Shown in pieces: positions 7,146-14,176 of a DNA stretch of 64,000 nt (position 1 is its first letter; each line of letters opens with the position of its first letter). The position numbers and the translations under genes are program-made. The stretch spans positions 3,286,001 through 3,350,000 of the forward strand of contig NZ_AP019777.1 of assembly GCF_019669905.1 (NCBI RefSeq), in the 5' to 3' direction. This DNA is from Methylomonas koyamae (GTDB lineage: Bacteria; Pseudomonadota; Gammaproteobacteria; Methylococcales; Methylomonadaceae). Below the pieces are notes generated by a model, which saw nothing but the letters and a program-made list of their open reading frames with translations, did no database searches and was not told where the DNA came from.

Positions 7146-9596
7146 TTACTTGTTCAATCTCAAAGAATTGACGATGACGGATACCGAGGACAATGCCATT
7201 GCCGCGGATGCGATCATCGGATTCAGCTTGCCGAGCGCTGCGACCGGAATCGCCACGGTGTTGTAGCCGAAGGCCCAGAACAGGTTTTGTTTGATGACGC
7301 GAATGGTAAAAGCGCTGAGCTCGATGGTATCGGTCACCTTGCCGATATCGCCTTGTACCAGAGTCAGGTCGGCCGATTCGATGGCAATGTCGGCGCCGCC
7401 GCCGACTGCGAAACCGACGTTCGCCGCCGCCAGCGCCGGCGCATCGTTGATGCCGTCGCCGATCATGCCGACATTGTGGCCATCCTGTTGCAATTGGCGG
7501 ATGATTTGCAATTTTTGCTCGGGCCTGGCGTTGGCCACAACGTCGGCTATGCCGACTTTGTCGGCGATGAAATGGGCGGTCTTTTCGGTGTCGCCGGTCA
7601 CCATCATGGTTTTGATGCCCAAACGATGCAAGCGCTCGATCGCCTCCGCAGCCTCCGCGCGAGGGCTGTCGGCTATTGCAAACACTGCAGCCTCTTTACC
7701 GTCTACCGCCATATACACCGGGGTCTGGCCCTGGCGGGCAAACAAATCGGCATGTTCGGCCAGACGCTCGACCGCCACTTGCTGGCTTTCCAGCCAAGCC
7801 TGATTGCCCAGCAAAATTTTGTATCCGGCCACCTCAGCCCGGATGCCACGGCCGGTTTCGCTGTAAAAATAAGCACACTCGCCCGGTTCGACACCTTGTT
7901 CGCGGGCGTGGGCGACCACGGCTTTACCCAGGTAGTGTTCCGAATTATTCTCGGCCGATGCCGCCAGCAATAGCAGCTTGGCGTCCGCCATTCGCGAGAG
8001 CTTGACCAGTTTACTGACCCTGGGCCGGCCCTCGGTAATCGTGCCGGTTTTGTCGAACACGATCGCGTTCAGTTTGCTGGCGATTTCCAGGCTTTCGCCG
8101 TTGCGGATATAGACGCCCTGTTTGGCGGCCTGGCCGGCGCCGACCATGATCGCCGCCGGCGTCGCCAATCCCAGCGCACACGGGCAGGCAATCAGCAGCA
8201 CGGTAATCGCATTGCCGAAAGCGAAGCCGAAAGGTGCACCGACCAGCAGCCAACCGGCCAATGTCGCTGCGGAAAGCCCCATCACTACCGGCACGAACAC
8301 CGCCGAGATTTTGTCCACCTGCTTCTGGATCGGTAATTTGGTCGCTTGCGCCTGATCGACCATATGGACGATACCGGCCAGCACCGTGTCCATGCCGATC
8401 GCAGTAGCTTTGACATGCAATACGCCATTGCCGTTGACGCAACCGCCGATCACGGCGTGGCCCGGATTTTTCACCACCGGCATACTTTCGCCGGTGATCA
8501 TGGCTTCGTCGACCGTGGAAATGCCGTAGACCACCAAGCCGTCGGTCGGAATCTTCTCGCCCGGCCTCACCAGCAACAAATCGCCGATCCGGATATCGTC
8601 GATATCGACGCGCCGCTCGTTACCGCCCTCGAGCAGCAAGGTAGCGGTTTGCGGTTGCAAATCGACCAGTTTGCGAATCGCCTCGCCGGCCTTGCCGCGG
8701 GCGCGCTCTTCCAGGTAACGGCCGAGCAGTACGAATGTGACAATCGCTGCGGCGGCCTCGAAATAAACGTGGCCGCGCCGCCGGAACAAGGCCGGCACGC
8801 TATAGCCGTATGCCGAACCGACGCCCAAGGCGATCAGACTGTCCATATTTGCAGCCCGTTGTTTGGCCAAGCGGTACGCCTTAGTGAAAAACTGGCGGCC
8901 GGAGCCGAACACCACTTGCGTGGTCAGCGCGAATTGCAACCAATGCAGCCAACTGCGGCTGCCCATCGCCATCGCCGATACCACGACCGGTACCGTCAAC
9001 AGCCCTGCGGTGACGAAGCGGCGCCGGGCCAGGTCAATACGTTGCAACTCCTTTTCGATCAGTTTCTTCCTTTGCGATAAGGTATCGACCGGCATTGCGC
9101 TATAGCCCAATCGTTCGACGATTTCGACCACGTCGGCCGCGCTCAAACAGCCTTGCACGTTGACGGTTTCGGTGGCGAAATTGACGCCGGCCTTGTTGAC
9201 CCGCTGGTCGCGGTTCAGCACCATTTCGATCAATAGCGCACAGGATGCGCAACTCATACCCTGCACCGCCAAATCGATATCGTGCAGCGGCCCGTCGAGG
9301 ATTTTACGCTTGTCCTGTTTAATATCGGTCCGCTTCTGGGCGATATTGCCCAACACGGCGTCCAGCATGATCAGCAGGTTTTTTTTCGGCAGCCGGGCGG
9401 AATCGAATTCGATCGCCACCGAACCGATCGCAATGACCGAACGCACCCGCTTAATTTCCGGGCGCTTTTTCAGCAGAATTTCCAGGATATATCCGCGCTC
9501 CGGATCGCCGGCCAGAACGCTCGAAACGATGCGTACCCGATTGCGCAACTGGTGGTGCAATTCGAAGTTTTTGGGGATGGGGGTCTCGGTTTCCAT
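7146..9596 (-). CDS. copA: Copper-translocating P1B-1-type ATPase
   Basis: An 816-residue ATPase from the ATG at 9596 (an earlier start at 9779 would overlap the upstream gene). It has a degenerate HMA-like region (about 15-90), then a true HMA domain with GMSCASC near residue 113, an actuator loop (TGES, about 364), membrane motif CPC (about 470), DKTGT (about 513) and GDGINDAP (about 715). The late helices have N-x6-YN-x4-P and M-x2-SS, which are the Cu(I)-specific P1B-1 signatures. Odd: the nucleotide-domain motif SEHPL reads SEHYL, so the usual His-Pro dipeptide is His-Tyr. It pumps copper out of the cytoplasm, for detoxification or for loading periplasmic or membrane cuproenzymes. Confidence 0.9.
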   Translation of the reverse strand: METETPIPKNFELHHQLRNRVRIVSSVLAGDPERGYILEILLKKRPEIKRVRSVIAIGSVAIEFDSARLPKKNLLIMLDAVLGNIAQKRTDIKQDKRKILDGPLHDIDLAVQGMSCASCALLIEMVLNRDQRVNKAGVNFATETVNVQGCLSAADVVEIVERLGYSAMPVDTLSQRKKLIEKELQRIDLARRRFVTAGLLTVPVVVSAMAMGSRSWLHWLQFALTTQVVFGSGRQFFTKAYRLAKQRAANMDSLIALGVGSAYGYSVPALFRRRGHVYFEAAAAIVTFVLLGRYLEERARGKAGEAIRKLVDLQPQTATLLLEGGNERRVDIDDIRIGDLLLVRPGEKIPTDGLVVYGISTVDEAMITGESMPVVKNPGHAVIGGCVNGNGVLHVKATAIGMDTVLAGIVHMVDQAQATKLPIQKQVDKISAVFVPVVMGLSAATLAGWLLVGAPFGFAFGNAITVLLIACPCALGLATPAAIMVGAGQAAKQGVYIRNGESLEIASKLNAIVFDKTGTITEGRPRVSKLVKLSRMADAKLLLLAASAENNSEHYLGKAVVAHAREQGVEPGECAYFYSETGRGIRAEVAGYKILLGNQAWLESQQVAVERLAEHADLFARQGQTPVYMAVDGKEAAVFAIADSPRAEAAEAIERLHRLGIKTMMVTGDTEKTAHFIADKVGIADVVANARPEQKLQIIRQLQQDGHNVGMIGDGINDAPALAAANVGFAVGGGADIAIESADLTLVQGDIGKVTDTIELSAFTIRVIKQNLFWAFGYNTVAIPVAALGKLNPMIASAAMALSSVSVIVNSLRLNK

Positions 9597-9667
9597 GGGC
9601 GGGATAATCCTGTACCGGAAAGGCGAACCGGCGCGCCGCCGGCCAAACGACGGCTCCGGACTGAACG

Positions 9668-10279
9668 TTATTTGGGCCTGCGGGAGCGGACCAGTAAGAA
9701 AAACATATAGAACAAGGCCATCCATTCGTAACGGTACACAAACGGCCTGACCAGCCATTCCTGCGTGATCCGCGTCCAATGAGTCTTGATCAAATACAGC
9801 ACCAACACGTCATTTAAAAAATCGATCGTGGCTTTTTCCGGGTCTTTGATCAACGCTTTCGGACCTTTAACACCCAGTTTGCCGACGATTTTCGCCGCCT
9901 GCAGCGTTTCTTTACCGGCCTGGTATTTCTCCCGAAACCAGCCACCGACATGGGTCTTTTGCAAACGCTGGCCGATGTTGAGTATCGATTTTTTAGCTTT
10001 GTCGGCCAAAGGCGTCTCGAACAGCCCCTGTTGTTCCAACTCGGCGACGATCCCGGATAAACGGATCGCCAATTGGTTAAAACCGCAAACTGCGTCGTCA
10101 TAGCGGATCGACAATTTGCGCTGGCTTCGGTACAGGCGGGCCGAGCGGACGCCATCGATTTCCACCAGTTTTGCCGCCAATAACTTGGCGACCTCCGCTT
10201 GGCAAGCCGGTTCCGGCAATTGAAACCGCACGTGGCCGTCGCCTCGATAACGCAATAAAAATTGTTTCTGGATAGCCAT
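9668..10279 (-). CDS. HMA-like domain protein with C-terminal membrane segment
   Basis: A 203-residue protein. Residues 5-85 resemble the HMA_2-type ferredoxin-like fold without a CxxC motif (KLVEIDGVRSARLYRSQRKL, then SIRYDD). The middle is basic and helical, and the C-terminus has a hydrophobic aromatic segment ending in Arg/Lys (WMALFYMFFLLVRSRRPK), probably a membrane anchor. It lies 71 bases upstream of the copper ATPase. No Shine-Dalgarno sequence precedes the ATG; instead a terminator-like hairpin and T-tract end 7 bases before it. The likely role is as a membrane-bound partner or docking protein for the ATPase. That is inferred from context. Confidence 0.7.
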   Translation of the reverse strand: MAIQKQFLLRYRGDGHVRFQLPEPACQAEVAKLLAAKLVEIDGVRSARLYRSQRKLSIRYDDAVCGFNQLAIRLSGIVAELEQQGLFETPLADKAKKSILNIGQRLQKTHVGGWFREKYQAGKETLQAAKIVGKLGVKGPKALIKDPEKATIDFLNDVLVLYLIKTHWTRITQEWLVRPFVYRYEWMALFYMFFLLVRSRRPK

Positions 10280-10285
10280 GATCGT

Positions 10286-10328
10286 TAAAAAACAAAAACG
10301 GGCGGTCGGCGCTGCCGAAACCGCCCGT
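10286..10328 (-). terminator. Intrinsic terminator abutting the HMA-protein start codon
   Basis: On the minus strand a 9-base-pair perfect stem (10298-10306 with 10320-10328) is followed by TTTTTGTTTTTT. The T-tract ends only 7 bases before the ATG at 10279. It separates the 61- and 98-residue genes from the HMA-protein/ATPase/UreH_2 genes. It could terminate the upstream transcript or act as an attenuator controlling the ATPase operon. Confidence 0.8.
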
Positions 10329-10374
10329 TGTCAACTCGGCGATGGTTTACGCTGGACTTTTAAACCCGGCATCG

Positions 10375-10671
10375 TCACTCGCTTTCTTTAGCCTCGGCGA
10401 CGATATCTTCCAGGTTTTCTTTTTGATGCAACACGAAGTCCTTGCCGGCCTCTATGGTTTTGCTGGCGTTGGAAATGATCTCTTTCCTATATTTGTAGAC
10501 GAAATAACCGGCAACCATACCGGCACCGAAAACCAGCAGTGGGTGTTTCGCTAACTTGCTCATTAATTTTCCTCCAGTATTAACCGTTGCGGTCGCCAAA
10601 GTACCCGCCATCACTTGTTTAGCCATTGACGGGCCGTTTACGTCGGATTTGGGATCGTGTTTGTGCGCCAT
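10375..10671 (-). CDS. Small single-span YtxH/DUF5132-like membrane protein
   Basis: A 98-residue protein with a polar His/Lys-rich N-terminus, one hydrophobic segment (HPLLVFGAGMVAGYFVYKY, about residues 43-61) and a charged helical tail ending in EAKESE. Overall shape matches YtxH or DUF5132-type small proteins often found beside HMA_2 proteins and P-type ATPases. The start has 'gagg' at proper spacing. It lies 17 bases after the metal-binding-domain gene and before the terminator at 10286-10328. Function unknown; a scaffold or membrane-organising role is possible. Confidence 0.65.
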   Translation of the reverse strand: MAHKHDPKSDVNGPSMAKQVMAGTLATATVNTGGKLMSKLAKHPLLVFGAGMVAGYFVYKYRKEIISNASKTIEAGKDFVLHQKENLEDIVAEAKESE

Positions 10672-10688
10672 TATATCCTCTACGCTAT

Positions 10689-10874
10689 TTAAGAATGCGG
10701 CTGCCGGGCGTCATCCTGGTCGGGCAATACCTGCGCCTCATGCAACATTTGGTAAATACCTTTACAGCCTTCGCAGCAGAATTTTTTGTCGCCGTCGACG
10801 GTTTTAAGTTCAAAACCCGCTACTTCAACCGTCAAGCCGCAAAGATCGCAATCTTTTTTAATTTCATCCGTCAT
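10689..10874 (-). CDS. Free-standing CcoI-type metal-binding domain protein
   Basis: A 61-residue protein from ATG 10874 (the frame also has a TTG at 10907 without a better ribosome site). It has CDLCGL near the start and FCCEGCKGIYQML, the pattern of the N-terminal metal-binding domain of CcoI/FixI-type copper ATPases (PF12156-like). In those enzymes this domain is part of the ATPase. Here it stands alone and first in the operon, so it may act as a soluble copper chaperone that feeds the downstream ATPase. The family call rests on Cys spacing. Confidence 0.7.
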   Translation of the reverse strand: MTDEIKKDCDLCGLTVEVAGFELKTVDGDKKFCCEGCKGIYQMLHEAQVLPDQDDARQPHS

Positions 10875-10921
10875 GACACAAACTCGTTTTCGTTCGGCAA
10901 TTTCCAATAACGCGTAATGGA

Positions 10922-10927
10922 ATTATA
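10922..10927 (-). promoter_or_regulatory. -10 box before the copper block
   Basis: A perfect TATAAT on the minus strand lies about 48 bases before the ATG at 10874. It is the best promoter candidate for the 61- and 98-residue genes. No clear -35 box or CueR-type dyad is visible, so the mode of control is open. Confidence 0.4.
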
Positions 10928-11064
10928 CCCGAAGCAGAATACGCGGCTTGATGAAAACAAACAGCGGCCTGTTACTAGCGACAGATCGAACATGGTTTCC
11001 CGACAGGCAAATACTGAATCGTATGGCGCCGGCCGCCCGTTAACGGCAGACACCGGGAGGGCGA

Positions 11065-11274
11065 TTATCGGAGTCCCCTCGCCGCTTGGCTGGAGGCCTT
11101 CATCAACGCAATTCTGAGGGCACCGGTCAAGCTGGCACTCAAGCCTAGACGCATAGCCAACGCCGGCACCAAAATCATCGAAGCCACCGCCAAACCGGCG
11201 CCCAAGACCAAGCCGGCGGTATTCAGTTGCTGGGCAACCACTTCTTGATTTGCAACTACTAATTCTTGAGCCAT
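11065..11274 (-). CDS. Small hydrophobic unknown protein
   Basis: A 69-residue protein from ATG 11274, chosen because 'gaggt' lies 6-10 bases upstream; an upstream start at 11334 would add a hydrophobic stretch. It has a long non-polar region (AGLVLGAGLAVASMILVPAL) and a basic end (QAARGLR), consistent with one or two membrane passes. I recognise no family. It precedes the copper block on the same strand by about 190 bases, with a separate promoter in between, so it may or may not belong to it. Confidence 0.5.
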   Translation of the reverse strand: MAQELVVANQEVVAQQLNTAGLVLGAGLAVASMILVPALAMRLGLSASLTGALRIALMKASSQAARGLR

Positions 11275-11387
11275 CTGTTTACCTCGCGCAGAAAAAATTA
11301 ATGCAACGCCGATAAACAGCATAAAAAATGCCACAATTACAACCGCTTGATATTGTTTATAAAAAGCAATTCAAAGCAACGTTTTTC

Positions 11388-11419
11388 GTAAAAAATAAGG
11401 CATATGCCCTATTTTTTAC
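11388..11419. terminator. 32-base near-perfect palindrome, possible bidirectional terminator
   Basis: The two arms mirror each other with one mismatched pair, giving A-run, GGCATATGCC core, T-run. Read either way it is a hairpin followed by a T-tract, so it can serve as a bidirectional intrinsic terminator for lysC (ends at 11509). It also lies upstream of the small gene at 11065-11274, so an operator role is an alternative. Confidence 0.55.
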
Positions 11420-11508
11420 AAGTTATATAACATAGTTTTTTAAAACAACACTGCTTCCGCAGCTCATCGAGAATCGCTCGCCTACGCGTCGCGCTCAACG
11501 ACCGCGGA

Positions 11509-12729
11509 CTACTGCTGATCCAGACCGAATGCGGTGTGCAATGCCCGCACCGCCAACTCCAGATATTTCTCGTCGACGACAACGGAAATCTTAATTTCAG
11601 AGGTGGAAATCATTTGAATGTTGATGCCTTCGTTCGCCAACACTTTGAACATGGTGCTGGCAATGCCGGCGTGCGAGCGCATGCCGACGCCGACGATAGA
11701 CACCTTAACGATGGTGTTGTCGCCGATCACCGTGGTGCTACCGCCCAAATCGGCTTTTAAGCCTTCCAACACATTCTTGGCGCGGACAAAGTCGTTACGG
11801 TTGACAGTGAAGGTAAAGTCGGTAGTGCCGTGCGCGGAAATGTTCTGCACGATCATGTCCACCTCGATATTCTCGGCGGCGATCGGCCCCAGGATTTTCG
11901 ACGCCACACCCGGTAAATCAGGCACACCGGTCAAGGTCAGTTTGGCCTCGTCCCGGTTAAATGCGATGCCTGAAATTAACGCTTTTTCCATTTCTGATTC
12001 CTCGTAGGTGATTAGGGTGCCGTTGCCTTCCATGAACGAAGACAAGACGCGCAATTTGACATTGTATTTGCCGGCGAACTCGACCGAACGGATTTGCAAC
12101 ACTTTGGAGCCGAGGCTGGCCATTTCCAGCATTTCCTCGAAGGTAATCTGCTCCAAGCGTCGCGCTTTGGGTACCACGCGCGGATCGGTGGTATAAACGC
12201 CATCGACGTCGGTATAGATGTGGCATTCGTCGGCTTTAAGCGCCGCCGCCAACGCCACACCGGTGGTATCCGAGCCGCCGCGTCCTAACGTCGTGATATT
12301 GCCGCGCTCGTCGACGCCCTGAAAACCAGCCACGACCACGACTCGGCCAGCTTCCAAGTCGGCGCGGATATTGGCCTCGTCGATTTCGCGGATGCGGGCC
12401 TTGGTAAAGGCGCTGTCGGTCAGAATCCGTACTTGCGGGCCGGTATAGGACTTGGCTTCCACGCCGATGTGATGCAGCGCCATCGACAGCAGCGCGATGG
12501 TCACCTGTTCACCGGTGGACAACAGTACGTCCAACTCGCGGTCGGTCGGTTGCGGCTGCAATTCTTTGGCCAGCGCCACCAGACGGTTGGTTTCACCGCT
12601 CATCGCCGATACGACGACAACGATTTGATCGCCCTTGTCGTGGGCTGTCTTGACTTTCTCGGCTACCGCCTTGATCCGCTCGACCGAGCCGACCGAGGTG
12701 CCACCGAACTTATATACGTACAATCCCAT
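11509..12729 (-). CDS. lysC: Aspartate kinase
   Basis: A 406-residue aspartokinase that phosphorylates aspartate, the first step to lysine, threonine and methionine. The start at 12729 gives the family N-terminus ([15 protein letters not shown]) with the KFGGTS motif. FTTDPR-type and GRGGSDTT motifs mark the kinase domain, and two ACT domains follow from about residue 265 for feedback control. Length matches the stand-alone class. An upstream extension to 12798 is in frame but not conserved in style. No lysine riboswitch is apparent in the 188-base upstream gap. Confidence 0.95.
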   Translation of the reverse strand: MGLYVYKFGGTSVGSVERIKAVAEKVKTAHDKGDQIVVVVSAMSGETNRLVALAKELQPQPTDRELDVLLSTGEQVTIALLSMALHHIGVEAKSYTGPQVRILTDSAFTKARIREIDEANIRADLEAGRVVVVAGFQGVDERGNITTLGRGGSDTTGVALAAALKADECHIYTDVDGVYTTDPRVVPKARRLEQITFEEMLEMASLGSKVLQIRSVEFAGKYNVKLRVLSSFMEGNGTLITYEESEMEKALISGIAFNRDEAKLTLTGVPDLPGVASKILGPIAAENIEVDMIVQNISAHGTTDFTFTVNRNDFVRAKNVLEGLKADLGGSTTVIGDNTIVKVSIVGVGMRSHAGIASTMFKVLANEGINIQMISTSEIKISVVVDEKYLELAVRALHTAFGLDQQ

Positions 12730-12917
12730 TATAATTTTGACCCAATTGCTGAAACGACACGAAAACTCTTCGAAAAACATCGGGAACAACAAAGCCAATC
12801 CCGGATTTTGCTTAACAGGCCATTATATCGTGGCAACTCGATAAAACTAAACGACACCGAACTTCGTAACCCAAAAACCCGAATTTGCCCCTCGACAGAC
12901 GGCTCCGAGACCTCGGA

Positions 12918-13955
12918 TCAGGAAGCTTTCAATACGTCGCAAATATTTTTGACGAAAACAGCCATGGAATGCTGATCGCAAAAATGCCGATATCCGGTCT
13001 CAGCGAGCCTCGCCGCCAGTTCGACGTCGCCCCATACTGCTTCTACGGCGAGTTTGAGTTCGGTGAAACTGCCTTTTTCGACCAACAGAGCTGTTTTTCC
13101 GTGTTCCGCATACAGACGGGTGGTGGGGGTATCAGTAATGATGACAGGTTTGCGCAAAGCCATAGCTTGCAAAAATACCATTTGTCCCGCCGAGATGTCG
13201 TCGACAGCAATCGGAACGATTACCAGCTTGGCGGCGGCAAGCTGTTTGAGGTAGTCTTCGCCGTAGCAGCTATTTAAAATCCGTATATTCTCAGCGCTTT
13301 CAACTTCCTTGACCGCTTGATCCGAATCACACACTATACGCAACGGATAGCCCAATTCCGCAAACACTCGGCCAAGCAGAGCGTAATCTCTTCCCGACCT
13401 GCCAGCGCTTAATGCGTAAGGCTCAGAGTCAGGTTGCAGTTGCGCTGAAGAACGGGGAGCGTAGACGTGGAGGCCGTACGGAATAAAAATGAATTTGGAA
13501 TCAGGCGAATTAAAAAACCGCCTATTGTCCTCAACCTCCAATACTGAGTGACAAACCACACGATGAGCCAAGCCAACAATTATCGAAAAATAACAGCGTT
13601 TAATTTTCGCGATCCATTGCTGCTGCCGCCGAGTATAAATAAACCCCAACAACATCAATTTAGGCCTTTTTCGGAACAGCAATAAGGAGACTATCGACAT
13701 CGCCAATATGTCGAAATGGGATTGCGCGACCACCCAATCCGGCCTAGGTTCCGTAAATAGGGACCGCACGGACTGCCGAAACCCGAACAACATCATCCTT
13801 GGCCAACCGATGAGATATAGCCAGACTCTGCGGCTATACCTCAAACTAACCAAGTCGGAAAAAATCCTACAATTGATCGATTGCTTATTCAGCTCCTGAG
13901 CAAACGGCGAGTCATTCGCGTCTTTAGCAAAAGTTATAAAAAAATGCACATTCAT
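12918..13955 (-). CDS. GT4-like glycosyltransferase
   Basis: A 345-residue GT-B-type protein. The N-terminal half carries a long hydrophobic, basic stretch and FIPYGLHVYAP. The C-terminal half has the GT4 nucleotide-sugar region: a Gly/Arg start motif (SAGRSGRDY), then SAGQMVFLQAMALRKPVI with TPTTRLYAEHGKTALLV, the E-x7-E-type area in a diverged form. It probably adds a sugar to a cell-surface polysaccharide or lipid-linked glycan. It is a lone gene, and by eye more AT-rich than its neighbours, with no other glycan genes beside it, so it may have been acquired separately. Confidence 0.75.
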   Translation of the reverse strand: MNVHFFITFAKDANDSPFAQELNKQSINCRIFSDLVSLRYSRRVWLYLIGWPRMMLFGFRQSVRSLFTEPRPDWVVAQSHFDILAMSIVSLLLFRKRPKLMLLGFIYTRRQQQWIAKIKRCYFSIIVGLAHRVVCHSVLEVEDNRRFFNSPDSKFIFIPYGLHVYAPRSSAQLQPDSEPYALSAGRSGRDYALLGRVFAELGYPLRIVCDSDQAVKEVESAENIRILNSCYGEDYLKQLAAAKLVIVPIAVDDISAGQMVFLQAMALRKPVIITDTPTTRLYAEHGKTALLVEKGSFTELKLAVEAVWGDVELAARLAETGYRHFCDQHSMAVFVKNICDVLKAS

Positions 13956-14004
13956 TAGGAACTCAACGATAGGTACCGCAATTCAAAGACCAAACAAACA
14001 TCGT

Positions 14005-14032
14005 CTGTAGTCTTCATTATTCAAGACTACAG
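14005..14032. other. Perfect 10-bp inverted repeat in gap between alaS and glycosyltransferase
   Basis: CTGTAGTCTT and its reverse complement are separated by an eight-base loop. The 221-base gap (13956-14176) holds no gene. No T-tract follows on either strand, so it is not a typical terminator. It could be an RNA processing hairpin, an operator for the minus-strand glycosyltransferase (start at 13955) or an insertion relic. Confidence 0.4.
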
Positions 14033-14176
14033 GAAATGTTTAGCACATCACTGCGCAGCGATAACCGAAAACTTTTAACGGACTTGCATTCGGATTTGAC
14101 TTCGATATTGAACTGGCCCCGGAACCCATCACCGACGCGCTGGATTAGCGCCCCCACGATATTAGACTGCCAACAC

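Noticed and set aside
6846..7973. 375-codon plus-strand frame over the UreH_2 and ATPase genes
   Set aside because: Opposite two genes with clear family motifs; His/Arg-rich reverse-strand composition.
9596..9779. Longer start for the copper ATPase at 9779
   Set aside because: It would overlap the 203-residue gene by over 100 bases; residues before the ATG at 9596 resemble no ATPase N-terminus.
7146..10671. A true ferrosome (fez) operon
   Set aside because: The ATPase has CPC, N-x6-YN-x4-P and M-x2-SS signatures of Cu(I) P1B-1 enzymes, not the P1B-6 type; only the neighbour types are reminiscent.
12730..12917. Lysine riboswitch before lysC
   Set aside because: The gap is too short for the full element and I could not trace its conserved junction.
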